DNA from: Dioszegia crocea
Taxonomy: Eukaryota > Basidiomycota > Tremellomycetes > Tremellales > Bulleribasidiaceae
NCBI GenBank assembly: GCA_001600615.1
Contig: BCKK01000008.1
Span: forward strand, 1-64,000
Direction of reading: 5' to 3'
Length of the DNA stretch: 64,000 nt
The notes beneath the pieces are model-generated. The model ran no database searches. It was not told the DNA's origin and saw only the letters and a program-made list of their open reading frames with translations. A program made the position numbers and the translations under genes. This document shows positions 1 through 10,922 of the stretch, piece by piece. Every line of letters begins with the position of its first letter. Position 1 is the first letter of the stretch.

Positions 1-68
1 CTAGTATCAGAGTGATGAAGGGAACAGGCAGACTGGCTAACTAGCTATATAGGGGCAGTGGCGCTAAA

Positions 69-3000
69 CTACGTGTTACGTAAACTATCTGACGCTCCCA
101 CTCGTCCCAATGTCCCTTTATCGCTAATCCCCAACAGCTCGCTCAACTTCTTCTGCCGATCCCTCGTCATCGCCTTGGTGAGGATGTCTGCGCGGTTGAT
201 CTCGGTATTGACATACTCGAGGGTGATCAACTTCGCCTTTGTCTTCTCCCGGATCCACTTGCTCCGTAGATCGAACGCCTTGTTGGCGGCGAAGTCGTGC
301 TGGTGCTGTGAAAGATGTATAGCGCCCATGTTGTCATTGAAGATCCGGGTGGGATCACCGACGGCTGGTCCGACCTCAAGGTCTGTAAGGAGTTGACGCA
401 GCCATATCGCCTCCTTCCCCGCGTCCGTTGCCGCCAACAATTCTGCCTGTGTGGTGGATAGAGCAATTGTCTTTTGACGCCTGCTCTTCCAGGCAACGAT
501 GCCGCCGAACACTTGGAAGGCGTACCCCGTTGTTGACCGGCGGGTCTCTAAGCATCCTCCCCAGTCCGCATCCGCCCATCCTTGAAGCACCGCGGACTCG
601 TCTGACCCTTTGAAGGTAAGAGGTGTATCGATCGTGCCCTTGACGTATTTCAGGCAGTGTTTGGCTGCGGCATAGTGTAATTTGTTCCACTTGCCGATGT
701 AGCGACAGAGGAGTGAAGCGGCGTGGGCAATGTCCGGTCGTGTGATGGTTGCGGCATAGAGGAGAGAGCCGGCGATTTCGGGGAAAGGTAGATCGCGCGC
801 AGCTTCGTGCTCCTCGTCTGTGGCCGGTATGGGTTTGAAGCCGGAGGGAAGGGGAGTCTGCACCGGGTTGCAGTGTGACATTTGATGTTTCTCGAGCAGG
901 CCCTCGAGGTAGTGCTCCTGGCTGAGGTGGAGTATCCTCTTCTCCCGGTCCCTGCGGATATTGATTCCGAGGAAATAACTCGCTTCACCGCCATCCGTAC
1001 ATTCAAACTTCTCGTGTAGAGCAGCTTTGAACTCATTCTTTTCCTTCTCACTGTCTGATGCGATGAGGGAGTCGTCGACGTGGAGGGAGACGAGGAGCCG
1101 TACGCCGTTTCGTACTCGGATGTAGATGCAGGGGTCGGCGAGACAGGGGCGGAGCCCTTGTGTACGCAACCAGGCGTCGAGCGTTTTATTGAAGAGGTGA
1201 GGTGATTGTCTAAGACCGTAGAGGGATTTACAGAGTCGGAGAACTGTGTCGTAGGAGTAGTTGCTGCCCTCAGGAGGCTGGATGTGAATGGTGCGATCGA
1301 TGTCGCTTTTCAGGAAGGCGGAAACGATGTCTACCTGATCGCAGAACATCTTTCGTTGATTGACGATGGACAGAAAGACTCGGATCGAATCCTTATGGGC
1401 GACGGCGGAGAAGAGGTCGGAATAGTCTCTTCCCTTCACCTGCTGGAAACCTCGCACCACAAAGCGTGCCTTGTAGCCGGTCTCCTTTCCCGTACTTCCA
1501 TCCACCTTACGCCTGAACACCCATTTTCCAGATAGTGCTTTCCGCTTTGACTTTGGGACAGGACGCCAGACGTGATTCTGGTTCATTTTCTCCAGCTCCG
1601 CCTTGATTGCCGCCTGCCAGTGCTCCCACTCGGGTGATTCTTGAGCTTCCCGATATGTCGTGGGGAGATTGGTCGAGCCGACGAATGCATGGGCTAAGTA
1701 GCCGTAGCGCTCTGGCTCGTGTCTGTTTCGTCCCCCTCGCTTCGGCTCTTCATCATTTCCATCCCGAGCAGGATGATCGTCTTCATCAAATTCGTCATCA
1801 TCATCATCGTCTTCCCCTTCATCCGGCTCGGGACTGGGGGCACCAGATCTGATTGGCTCCACCTGCCACCCAGGCCACCGACGGAGATGAAATTCCGCTC
1901 CCCCATCCTCGTCATCTGTATCGTCTTCTTCATCTACTCGCCTATCATCCTCTTCAAAATGCACGGATCGTGATTTTGTGGAGTCTGTATTGACGTCGAC
2001 AGGTGTTGCGTCGGCAGGCGGTGGGGTTGTAGATGGTGTAGGAGCTCCCACTGGAGCAGATGTCGTTGGAATTGGGGCAGTATTTAGGAAAGTGACGTCT
2101 CGAGATTCGATTACCCGATTATTCTTCGCATCAAGAATGCGGTAATAACGAGTGCCTGGCTGGTAGCCTAATAGCGTACCTGTCCGGCCTCGGGGGGAGA
2201 GTTTGGATTGGGGAGTATGGACTCGGTAGACGAGCTGACAGCCGAACGGCTGCATGTGATCGAGAGGCACTTCCTGACCGCGCCAGATGTCTTCTGGCGA
2301 TTGATCNGAATCAGAGGGTATCCGATTACGAGTGTAAACGGAGTAGAGTAGTGCATCTACCCAGAAAGAGTCTTTGAGACCGCTTTGGATGAGGTTGGTA
2401 CGGGTATCATTGAGCATGGTGAGATGCGCACGTTCGACCCTAGCATTTTGATTGTGGGCATCGGTAGGAGTAAGGTGGTGCTCGATGCCCTTGGCTTGCA
2501 GCCATTGCTTCAAGACCCCCGACATGAATTCACCGCCTTTATCGGTATGCAGGGTTTTGGTCTTTCTGCCGAGCTGGTTCTCGGCTTTGACCAAGTAATC
2601 GCATAGGGCTTTGGTAGTTTCTGCCTTGGACCGAAGAGGGATGGCCGTGAGGTGCCGAGATTTGTCGTCGTAGAGTGTGAGGAAGTAGATGTATCCCTCC
2701 CTAGAGACCACACTCGCAGGCCCCCAAAGGTCTGCCGACACCCTCCCGAGGATCTCCGCTGCTCGTGAGAGCGAAGGTGGAGACGGAGACCTCACTTTCT
2801 TCCCCTGCAAGCAAAAAATGCATTCCTCCGCCTTGTAAATCCCGCCCCATATCTTCCCCAGCCTCCCTTTTAATCCCAGCTCCCAAACTTTACGAAATTG
2901 TGCGTGCCCGAGTCTGCAATGCCAATTGAAAGAGCGATTGTCAGCTGTGTCATGACGAGCGACAAGCGAGATAGGAGGGGTAGGTGTTGAGAGGGAGAAG

Positions 3001-4361
3001 GGTTTGGGGTAGGTGATTGGAGGGGGAGGAATATGGCGTACGATGTAAAGCCCTTTGATCCTAGGCGCCTCGATAGTAGGTACGCGATCGCCTGTAAACA
3101 GGGTCGCTTTATCCGCAAAGAATTCCCAGTGGTTGCGGGGATCTTTTCCGAGTCGAGCGGTGGAGAGGAGGTTATGCGCCATCAACGGTGTGTAGTAGGC
3201 GTCTTTGAATGTGATTTTATCAAGGGAGAGAGTGCCTTTAGATGTGGCGGTCACGAAGTTGTTATCACCTACTCGGATAGAGATAGGCTCGGNGAGAGGG
3301 GNAATGTCGGTAAGGAGGNCTTTGTCCTTGATGAAGATGTTTGACGCGCCAGAGTCAACGACGATAGGAATTTCGTTAGACGCAGCGACAAGCGCCGAGG
3401 CAGGGATGTCGATTTGGGATGCAAAGAAAGCAAGCTTCCCCGAGGTGTCGAGATTGTCCCCGCCCGCGACATTCGCCTGCTTGCGGTAGCAAGTGGTCTC
3501 GTTGTGTCCGTATGAATCACAATCCGAGCAGAACTCGTCTGGGTTCGGTCCCTTTTGGGGCCGGCCGTTCTTTCCAACCTTCTTCCCCCGCGCCTTTTCC
3601 CTTGGGTTTCCTCCTTTAGCAGGGTGTGCTTCTTCGACCTTCCGCTCCTCCTTATCAACTCTCTTGGCTATCATTCCCGCCTCATTCACCACCAGATTCC
3701 CAGCCTGACGCCTATCCCACTCCAAGCCAATCTGCTTAATCACCCTCCGGGTGGTGATGTTCTCTTCGGCATTGAGAGTAGCGGCGAAGGCGTCGTATGA
3801 TGGGGGTAGGGAACGTAGGATGGCAAAGGCGCCCATACTTTCGATGAATGTTTTGATATCGGTTGTTCCGAGACCTTTGACGATTTGGGCCAACGCATTC
3901 TCGGTACCGGCCATCACGGGGATGGGGTTTTCGTTTTCCGATATGTTTCGATCCCAGACACGCCCCCATAGGGCTGCCTGACGCGTTGTAGTGCTCGCGC
4001 CATACTCCTTGTCCAACCAGTCCCAGAGCCCCTTGGGGTCCGGGTCGTCCCAGTTGACTTTTTCGTCCGGGAGGGCGTTGTGAACGCGGATGCGGAGGTT
4101 ATTGTAGATGAGGGAGAAAGCCGAGCTGGCGTTGTCGAGTATCTCGTCTTTGGCGCTCTCTCGCCTGGAGATCTCAGCCGACGAGGCAGGGGAACTGAGG
4201 GGATGTTTGACCTCGGATTCCGAGATGAGGATATCTTTCGATTTTATGAGGTATTTATTGAGACCCTCTGCGCCCAAGAGTGGACGAATGGATCGAGCCC
4301 AGGCCTGGAAGTTTTCTTCACCATTGAGCTTGTGCTCTTCGGCTAGCTCCTGTTTGACCAT
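69..4361 (-). CDS. Copia-type Gag-Pol polyprotein
   Basis: This single 1430-residue frame encodes, in copia order, Gag (about 1-270), a CCHC zinc knuckle (CSDCDSYGHNETTC near residue 278), an aspartic protease (VVDSGAS near 335), a GAG-pre-integrase zinc motif (HCRLGH near 477), an integrase core (LHTDKGGEF near 607), a reverse transcriptase (SAFLKSDI near 1017 and the YVDD-equivalent LHVDDS near 1095) and RNase H (ADADWGG near 1267, LSTTQAELLAA). Integrase preceding RT identifies the copia superfamily. There is no frameshift between Gag and Pol. The ATG at 4361 lies about 95 bases inside the element from the primer-binding site. The TAG at 69-71 falls about 24 bases inside the 3' LTR, so the last residues are LTR-encoded. 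Three to four residues are undetermined because of N bases. The frame otherwise appears functional. Confidence 0.95.
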   Translation of the reverse strand: MVKQELAEEHKLNGEENFQAWARSIRPLLGAEGLNKYLIKSKDILISESEVKHPLSSPASSAEISRRESAKDEILDNASSAFSLIYNNLRIRVHNALPDEKVNWDDPDPKGLWDWLDKEYGASTTTRQAALWGRVWDRNISENENPIPVMAGTENALAQIVKGLGTTDIKTFIESMGAFAILRSLPPSYDAFAATLNAEENITTRRVIKQIGLEWDRRQAGNLVVNEAGMIAKRVDKEERKVEEAHPAKGGNPREKARGKKVGKNGRPQKGPNPDEFCSDCDSYGHNETTCYRKQANVAGGDNLDTSGKLAFFASQIDIPASALVAASNEIPIVVDSGASNIFIKDKXLLTDIXPLXEPISIRVGDNNFVTATSKGTLSLDKITFKDAYYTPLMAHNLLSTARLGKDPRNHWEFFADKATLFTGDRVPTIEAPRIKGLYIVRHIPPPPITYPKPFSLSTPTPPISLVARHDTADNRSFNWHCRLGHAQFRKVWELGLKGRLGKIWGGIYKAEECIFCLQGKKVRSPSPPSLSRAAEILGRVSADLWGPASVVSREGYIYFLTLYDDKSRHLTAIPLRSKAETTKALCDYLVKAENQLGRKTKTLHTDKGGEFMSGVLKQWLQAKGIEHHLTPTDAHNQNARVERAHLTMLNDTRTNLIQSGLKDSFWVDALLYSVYTRNRIPSDXDQSPEDIWRGQEVPLDHMQPFGCQLVYRVHTPQSKLSPRGRTGTLLGYQPGTRYYRILDAKNNRVIESRDVTFLNTAPIPTTSAPVGAPTPSTTPPPADATPVDVNTDSTKSRSVHFEEDDRRVDEEDDTDDEDGGAEFHLRRWPGWQVEPIRSGAPSPEPDEGEDDDDDDEFDEDDHPARDGNDEEPKRGGRNRHEPERYGYLAHAFVGSTNLPTTYREAQESPEWEHWQAAIKAELEKMNQNHVWRPVPKSKRKALSGKWVFRRKVDGSTGKETGYKARFVVRGFQQVKGRDYSDLFSAVAHKDSIRVFLSIVNQRKMFCDQVDIVSAFLKSDIDRTIHIQPPEGSNYSYDTVLRLCKSLYGLRQSPHLFNKTLDAWLRTQGLRPCLADPCIYIRVRNGVRLLVSLHVDDSLIASDSEKEKNEFKAALHEKFECTDGGEASYFLGINIRRDREKRILHLSQEHYLEGLLEKHQMSHCNPVQTPLPSGFKPIPATDEEHEAARDLPFPEIAGSLLYAATITRPDIAHAASLLCRYIGKWNKLHYAAAKHCLKYVKGTIDTPLTFKGSDESAVLQGWADADWGGCLETRRSTTGYAFQVFGGIVAWKSRRQKTIALSTTQAELLAATDAGKEAIWLRQLLTDLEVGPAVGDPTRIFNDNMGAIHLSQHQHDFAANKAFDLRSKWIREKTKAKLITLEYVNTEINRADILTKAMTRDRQKKLSELLGISDKGTLGRVGASDSLRNT

Positions 4362-4454
4362 ATTGGGGACCGCTCTGATGGCGAACTGAAGGGTAGGGGT
4401 TATTTGATCGTTTTTAAGGGAGTGAAAATTTTGGTATTTTTCTTCTCGAACGAT

Positions 4455-4644
4455 GCGGCGTTACCACAACGGAAGTTACCGTCCTGTAGCCCTTCAGCAC
4501 TTGCTAGTATCAGAGTGATGCATGGCTTACCTGTAGCCCTTCAGCACTTGCTAGTATCAGAGTGATGAAGGGAACAGGCAGACTGGCTAACTAGCTATAT
4601 AGGGGCAGTGGCGCTAAACTACGTGTTACGTAAACTATCTGACG
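4455..4644 (-). repeat. 5' LTR with internal tandem repeat, plus primer-binding site
   Basis: The right-hand LTR spans about 4467-4644 and is followed on the minus strand by the tRNA-iMet-like primer site at 4455-4466. Inside it a 38-base unit occurs twice with period 47, at 4483-4520 and 4530-4567. Only the last 94 bases can be compared with the left LTR, and they match without a difference. Confidence 0.75.
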
Positions 4645-5042
4645 GGCGGGTCTGTATATGGAGGGATGTAGCTGTATGGCTGGGTGGTGGGATGAGGAAG
4701 GTATGAGAGGGAGTGCAAAAGAAGTAGGAAGGTGGGGAGAAATGGTTGCTGGAAAACTATCTTAAAGCGTAACAGTGAAGCCGGCATACCTGTCTCGGAG
4801 CTGGCGTGCGATTTTGTGCATGGCGCCCATACGTGTTGCCTCTGGTGCTCACTGCTTTACACATAGATGGACAAATCATTCCACATAGTCACAGTTCATA
4901 ACAGCTGGCTCGGCTATGATCGACTACCTCACCTCAACGACACAAAATTCACACGCGTTCACTGTCTCCCACCGTTCGCTAGCGATAAAGTATCCTGATT
5001 CCCGATGGAGCCGAAAAGGTCCTTCCGTCGTAAGATCATCAA
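4645..5042. other. Intergenic, no feature seen
   Basis: This 400-base stretch flanks the retrotransposon insertion and the 3' end of the next minus-strand gene. I see no coding frame with splice support and no RNA gene. Confidence 0.5.
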
Positions 5043-5468
5043 TCATCGTTGACGAGTACGTGGGCGCGCCTCACTGGGGTTCGTCGTGCTGGAGGCCGGG
5101 CTGGTAAATCCCGAGTCACGCCTCGCAGTGCTCTCAGCCTTCTGCTTCTTGATGCCTTCTGCCATCCAAATATTGTAAACGTCCTGGAGAGCGATCAAAG
5201 AGTTGTGCTGCGTGATCAGCGCCGTTTGGGCCTTGCTCTGGTGAAGTCAGCCAAGGTGAGACCGTCGACTTCTCAGCAGTGTGGGCTAGCCACGCCTTCA
5301 CTGTGAACTCACGCCTTCTTCGCATTCGCCCAAAGACGTTACTACACCTTGTAAGTCTTTCTTTGTATTCTCCATGATAGCAATCTGAGCTGCGAGGCCA
5401 GGCAACATGGCGAAACAGGCAGAGCTGTCTTCCGCCTGCCCAGCGTCGAAGCTAGCAGCAGCAGACAT
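5043..5468 (-). CDS. Small helical protein, single-intron (116 aa)
   Basis: Two exons, 5468-5313 and 5237-5043, join in phase 0 across a 75-base intron (GTGAGT..CAG with a CTGAC branch site) to give 116 residues. No ORF of this length is visible without splicing. The product begins MSAAASFDAGQAED, has no signal peptide or membrane segment, is predominantly helical in the middle and ends in a Ser/Thr/Arg-rich tail. I recognise no domain. Size, minus-strand orientation and a phase-0 intron (here after residue 52) match the small genes at 6084, 38797, 40218, 41436 and 42686. Exon 1 is exactly as long as that of the gene at 41436. Sequence identity between members is very low, so common descent is inferred from architecture only. 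Function unknown. Confidence 0.62.
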
Positions 5469-6083
5469 GTCGACGCGAGTCGTAGAAGGCGCGCCGGAAC
5501 TTTGAGTAGTCTATGAGCCTGGCACTGTGCAGGATGTCTGTTGTAAGTGGGAATGGCAGACTCAGAGTAGGCGTAATGTTGAAGAGTGAAGTGGAACTCA
5601 CCGCATGGATCCGTTATAAACCCACAGGGGGATCACGCAAGCCTGAAAGCCTACAAAAGAGGACACGAAACACAGTGTGCTATGGTCATGCAGGAAAGCC
5701 AGGGGATCATGAAAGGGGGCTTTTGCAAGCGGTGGAACTGCAGTACAAAGGTTGCTTGGGCTCGGGCAAGGTCGGGATCATTTCTCGCTGATAGCTTATC
5801 AGTACCTTGGCCGCGAAGACCCGCTGACAGCTCGATCATATTAGTATATCGGTGACCCATAATCAGTAGGACGCCTGGCCTATGAGTGACAACGGCCAGT
5901 GTAAAGGGGACCAACCAGCAACAGGCTGCCAATGTACTCAAGCCCGTCTGGACCGATCTTTTGCAGTGCCTGCAAAGCAGTGAAGGACTCGCACACGCGC
6001 GCTGGTATAAGTACAGTCACGGTCACCTTTTGATACTCAAAGACTGTACACACTTATAATGAATTCGTCCTCACTCAACTACG
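5469..6083. other. Intergenic, promoter of the 5043-5468 gene
   Basis: This contains the upstream region of the preceding minus-strand gene and the 3' flank of the next. Open frames here lack splice or compositional support. No repeat or RNA gene seen. Confidence 0.45.
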
Positions 6084-6562
6084 TCATGGTTCATACCGGG
6101 CTTTTTGCGATGCATCCGGCTTGAACTTCTCATCAGCCTTATCGGAGAGATTTCGCAATTCTGCCTCGAGCTTGCAAATGTGAGAGAAGGTCTTATCGTA
6201 TTCGGCAAGAAGAAGGGACCCTCTCGCTTGCGCATTTTCCAAATTGGTAGTATCATCCTGTTTGGTTAGCTGATGTATACGAGAGAGCAGAACTGAACAC
6301 TGTAGCGTGAGAAGTACTGGGAACCGCGTGCAGAGCGGGTACTCACCCCTTCGGCGCCGGAGCCGGCGCTTTCGACAAAGTCAATCCGCATCTGGGCTAT
6401 CTCCATTTCATCCGTCAAAGACTGGAGTTTAGCTTGTAGGGTGTCAATGCAGTTCTGCATCGAAGAGGCGTTGTTGTAATCCACAACGGTGTCCTCAGTA
6501 ACGGTGGGATTGGTTCTTGCCGGGATGGAAGCCCCGTCAGTGCTGTAGCCGCCAGCAAACAT
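6084..6562 (-). CDS. Small coiled-coil protein, single-intron (129 aa)
   Basis: Exons 6562-6347 (72 codons) and 6257-6084 join in phase 0 across an 89-base intron (GTGAGT..ACAG). The product starts MFAGGYSTDGASIPARTNP. Both halves are helical with heptad-like Leu/Ile spacing (residues about 35-62 and 75-110), so a coiled coil is likely. There is no signal peptide, membrane segment or recognised domain. It lies head-to-tail with the similar gene at 5043 and has the same layout as the minus-strand cluster at 38797-43120. Function unknown. Confidence 0.65.
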
Positions 6563-7003
6563 GTAGAAGGCCTTGAATGAGAAATGAGAAATGTGCGGCT
6601 TCTTTGATGGCGAGTCAGAGTGTCGAATGGAATGGAGCAGTAAAGAGGAATAGAGCGAGCTGGCCCGGTAGAGCGACTTGGAGGGATCAAGGGTGGCGCA
6701 AAAATGCTATGGGCGTGACCGCCGTCGGGAGAGGTGTTGAAAGGGAGCTTGTAAGGGGGATGAAACGCGAAGGGGGTGTCTGAGTCCAAAGGAAGACGAG
6801 TACGTAGTCTAGGTATAAGAGTATGCCAGACAGTCAGTAGATCAGCATCCGTTAGCAGACCTATCGGCGTACATATGCCGCGCGATACGGTGGCGTTTAC
6901 AAGTCGGCCATCCGATACTCACCTGTAGTCAGAGTCAGGGTCACACATGTCAAATTGATTGACAAGCCGGCCACCTGATCTCCGTCATCAATGCTAGATA
7001 TCA
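6563..7003. other. Intergenic between small gene and ORC4 3' end
   Basis: This is the promoter side of the 6084 gene and the downstream side of ORC4, both on the minus strand. No coding evidence, RNA gene or repeat was found. Confidence 0.45.
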
Positions 7004-10000
7004 TCACGCATGACCGCCAATCATTCTTCCCCAATTGGCCAACTCAGTCGACAATGTATTCGCTCCTTCGCCCTTGAACCAAGCGACGATTTCGTGTGGC
7101 GAGAGCGTACAGCGTACTTTTGCGAATTGAGATTTGAGGGATGAGGCTGATGGGCCGATGGGGACTAGGAGGCCAAGATGGAGGAGTTGATCGAATGCCT
7201 ATGAGCATCAGCACATGATTCAAATTCTAAATTAGGCCCAAAATTCCCATTCGAGTCTCCTTCCTTCTTCCTGCATCGAGGCAAACCAGCAAACAGACCG
7301 CCGATCTACCACCTAAAGACTGAGACCCCGAGATGCAGAATTCAACCTCCAGACTGAAACCCAAACGCGTACCCATACCCAGTATTCAAACGCAGAAAAA
7401 GCAACTCACCCCTCTCAGCACAGCCACAGGCCACCTAACTCTCCCACTGCCCACCAACCTCGTCCTCGCAAACCTTAAATACTCCTCCTCGACCTGTCGG
7501 TAGTTAAACTCTTCCCTTCCTGCATAACCGAGATGTTTAGAAATAACAAGTAGGGCCAATTCGGGTTGGGGTAGGCCCTTCAATTTAGATTCGGGGCCAG
7601 ACCATCCAGCGAGTGAAAGTTGGGCGAGGATGGAGGAAGTGAGTGTTTGGGCGTAGATGAAGTCGATTTGGCCTGAGGCTATTTGAGATAAGGAGATTAT
7701 CTGCGGTGATCAGCTTGGGGTCATTTGTAATTGGGCCCAGGCAGAAGGCCAGGCAGAAATGTCTGGTGTCACAGAGAAGCGGTTAAGCAGAAGTCGGGCT
7801 TACAAATGGTCGATATAAGTTTCTGACATCCGTCGTTAGTCCAACTAGACGATCAAGACTGTTGATAACGTCTTCATGATCGAGTAGACCCTGCGGAATG
7901 TCAATTTAGTTTCGAGCAATTTCAAATCTATCGCAGTTCCCATCGTGGATTCAGAATCCCATCCATCTTTTCCACCGATACGATCAATCCACTCGCCCAG
8001 CCTAAACTTCGCACGACATAGACAGAACTCACCTCAACAGCATACTGCCAATCTAACAACCACCTCTCCAGATCCGTTCCTACAACCTCCACAACCTGCT
8101 TCTTCCCATTCATCTTGCCCTTGCCCTTCTTAGCCGGCGGACCGGCAGCGCCACTGATGACGATACCCGCCTGCGACGTAGGAAGGGAAAGAGGTAAGAG
8201 TACAGATTTGAGTAATGATTTCCACCCCAGACCACCGGGGGCTAAAGGCGAGATGGTACGCCAGACTCTATGGGAAAACCGAGATTTAACTCTTTTTTCA
8301 AGTAAAAGCAGGGTATCCTGTAAGATTAGCCAGTTTCGTCAAGATGGTGCAGCTCGGCCACCTGGTCGGCTCCGGGTGGGTGTTTCCCCTTTATCCAGGA
8401 TTCTCTGTGGTAGACGCCTGATGATCACTTACGATTCGGGATGTTAGACCAATGACGGCTACGCCTCGCCCTGTACTTTCCACAGGACCCGTTTTCACAC
8501 TTTGGACCACATCCACTGTGTCCAGTCAGCTATCGTCCTATTTCGCTCGCAAGGAATATGTGTCCATGTAGATATCCGACTATGAGAGAGGGAGCAGTGG
8601 AACGAATGGGATGATCTCAGAAGGAACGACTTACACAAACAGTATAATAAAGCCTGACGAGCATGTTCGGTGAACAAGTCGAATTCGTCAATGATGACTA
8701 TTATCGCTCGAGCGGAGGGCGCAGTGAGTAGGGCGAGAAGATGAGAGGGAAGGGTAGTAGGGGCGTATTCCTAGATTATCAGATTATGCACATGAACTTA
8801 GTACGGATTGGCGTGTGGCGAAAGGTGGGAATGGATGCGGGTATATAGCTCACATCATTATCAGCATCCAATTCTCCGTTCCCTTCACCTTCATCCTCTT
8901 CTGCATCCAAATCAGATTTCCAACCCTCCGCTTCGGAAATCTGACGTCCCATTTCTCTGATGGCTAGTCGGTCGTTTGTCTGGGCATGGCCTGAGAGACG
9001 GACGATGATGGGTGAAGTGGATGGGGTTGAGGGTAGGAGGGATAGGGCGCGGGATATAGTCTGGAGAATGTCAGCCATGTATGAACTGTAAATTATGATA
9101 TGAGATAGTGAGAGCTACGAGGCGAAGACAGTGAAGCTTTGAAGAAAATGTGGACCTCGTTCCCCATCATCTCCACTACCCTTCTTGGGTATCACTCGTC
9201 CCCAGAATTTCGATCCCGGCTCACTGACCAAACTTCTCACTTGTCATCCTCAATCGGCTTAAAACTCGCATACCTGATCCCGGCAATTCTCTTCGACCCA
9301 CTTCCCCATCAATTCCCCAACACACCATCCTCCCTTCTCCCAAACCCAACACCAACCCAAACCCAACCCTCTTCCAATCCCCAAACCCGACCCCATAACC
9401 AAACTCACCATACTCTTCCCACTCCCTCTCGGACCCACAACCAACGCACTATTTCCCTCACCCCGCTCCACAGTCCCCCTCAACAGATTCCCCAATCCCA
9501 TCAAAGCCTCATTCGTCTCTTCTTCCTCTATACCCCGAGCCCCATTATTGGCCCCGGTGAGTGTGGAGAGGATACGTAGGATATGTGATCGGGCGCCTGG
9601 GGGAAGTGGGGTGGGAGTGTCGGATAGTGCCGCATTGGGATCGGGATTGGGATTGGGGTTGACGTTTGTTTGTGCTGGATCAAGTGAGTCGAGGGGGTCG
9701 ATAGGTAAAGATCTGTTTGGGTTTGTAATTTCTCCATCTGGCCCTCCATCCCCCTGTTCCATCTCCATCTCTACGTCCTCACCCTCCATCCCCATCTCAT
9801 CATCCCCGCCCACAGCATCACCCCCATACCCATACCCATCCCCATCCCCACCCTCTCCCCCCATCTCCTCCGCCTCCTCCTCCTCCTCCCTCCCCACCCG
9901 CCGCCCAATAACCCTCCCACTCCTCGTCAAAGCCGGCGCATCCACATCCCCCTCATACCTAAAATTTCTCGCTTCTCTCTGCCGCTTCAACGCCTCATTC

Positions 10001-10737
10001 GCCAAGAATACCTCCCTCGACACATCCTCCTCCCTTCCTTTCCCCTTCCCTCTCCCTTTCCCTCTCCCGGATCCAGTTTCGCCATACTCGTCCGCCCCTC
10101 CCGACCCGAATGGATCTCCAAACGCCTCATCAAAGTGCCTCATCCCCACTTCTGGGTCTCTTCCAGCTGAAGGTGGTGGCGTAGGTAGTGGTTTTATTGC
10201 CGATCCGAGCGTCTTCCGTGCTGATGCTCGGGGTGTTGAGGTAGTTTGGGCCGGTCTGGGCGTTATAGTTGTTTGAGATTGAGATGGCCGGGTGCGTCGT
10301 GGCGATGCTGTAGATGTCTGAGGAGGATCGTCATCTGTAGCTCGTTCTTTTCCTTTCCGTGATGTAGAGCTCTGGACTTTGGGCCGCTTGGCAGGTGTAT
10401 GGCGAGACGATGACCCGGTAGGAATATCATCCTCGTCTCCGGCTCCATGGGCCACATCATCCGTAATCACCTCCCCTGCCACATGTATGTTCTCCACCTC
10501 TTCCTCTTCCTCACCGCCTCTCGTCCGCTTCTTGGCAGACCCAGTAGCTGCCGCCCGGGTCTTCCGAGGCGTAGGCGTCTGAGCTTTCGTCGGGGTATAA
10601 TTCGCCCTTGTCCGGCGTGCCATAGAGCTCGGAACGGGAGAAGCGTCAATACGTTCTTGCGGCTCAAGCGGGGCGGCGAGGGGATCGGGTGACGATTGCG
10701 CCCGTCTGCGAGCTCTGGGAGTTGATCTGGGTGCCAT
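7004..10737 (-). CDS. ORC4: Origin recognition complex subunit 4
   Basis: ORC4 is an AAA+ subunit of the complex that marks replication origins and loads MCM. Eight exons keep frame: 10737-9409, 9060-8854, 8770-8635, 8515-8433, 8317-8033, 7890-7804, 7700-7410 and 7198-7004, giving about 870 residues. Walker A is GPRGSGKSM at the end of exon 1. It is followed by the Orc4 signature VRLSGHAQTNDRLAIREM in exon 2, Walker B IIVIIDEFDLF in exon 3, VAVIGLTSRI (sensor 1 region) in exon 4 and LLEKRVKSRFSHR in exon 5. Exons 6-8 hold the winged-helix C-terminus. The first 380 residues are a low-complexity basic/acidic extension with AT-hook-like patches, so the protein is much longer than the 430-530 residues of animal and yeast Orc4. 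Intron 1 (9061-9408) is unusually long. The gene shares a 185-base promoter with YRA1. Confidence 0.93.
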
Positions 10738-10922
10738 TGGGTATAGGCGATTGATAGCTGGGACTGATTTGGGCGTTTTGGCGCGTCGCCTTGGGTGGAC
10801 GCACGGGCTGTCAGTAAGTGGGCGGAGTATTCAACGTTCCTCATCCCGCCTATAGACATCTCCCCCTATCTCCCCCCCTATTGTTCGCCACTCCCTCTAT
10901 ACATCCATCTACTACACCCACA
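10738..10922. promoter_or_regulatory. Bidirectional promoter ORC4/YRA1 with E2F/MCB-like site
   Basis: Only 185 bases separate the two start codons. Positions 10776-10787 read TTTTGGCGCGTC, which combines an E2F-like TTTGGCGC and, on the minus strand, the MCB core ACGCG. It lies about 40-50 bases upstream of the ORC4 ATG. G1/S control of ORC4 is inferred from this motif. Confidence 0.5.

Larger units (their letters stand above)
1..4644 (-). mobile_element. Ty1/copia LTR retrotransposon, nearly complete
   Basis: A direct repeat brackets one long polyprotein frame: positions 1-94 are identical to 4551-4644. The left LTR continues beyond the window edge. The element reads on the minus strand. 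Its 5' LTR ends at about 4467, directly followed by a primer-binding site at 4455-4466 whose plus-strand sequence GCGGCGTTACCA resembles the 3' end of initiator-Met tRNA with one mismatch to the yeast form. Just inside the 3' LTR, 95-103 reads as a short purine tract (GAGTGGGAG in element sense). Identical visible LTR parts and an open polyprotein suggest a young, possibly active copy. Four unresolved bases (2307, 3293, 3302, 3319) suggest a collapsed multi-copy consensus. The exact LTR tips and target-site duplication cannot be fixed because the left flank is missing. Confidence 0.92.

Noticed and set aside
9139..9579. 146-codon plus-strand frame
   Set aside because: Antisense to ORC4 exon 1 and intron 1; low-complexity Pro/Thr/Asn composition from the antisense of Gly-rich coding.
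9548..10276. 242-codon plus-strand Ser/Pro frame
   Set aside because: Mirror of the low-complexity acidic/Gly region of ORC4.
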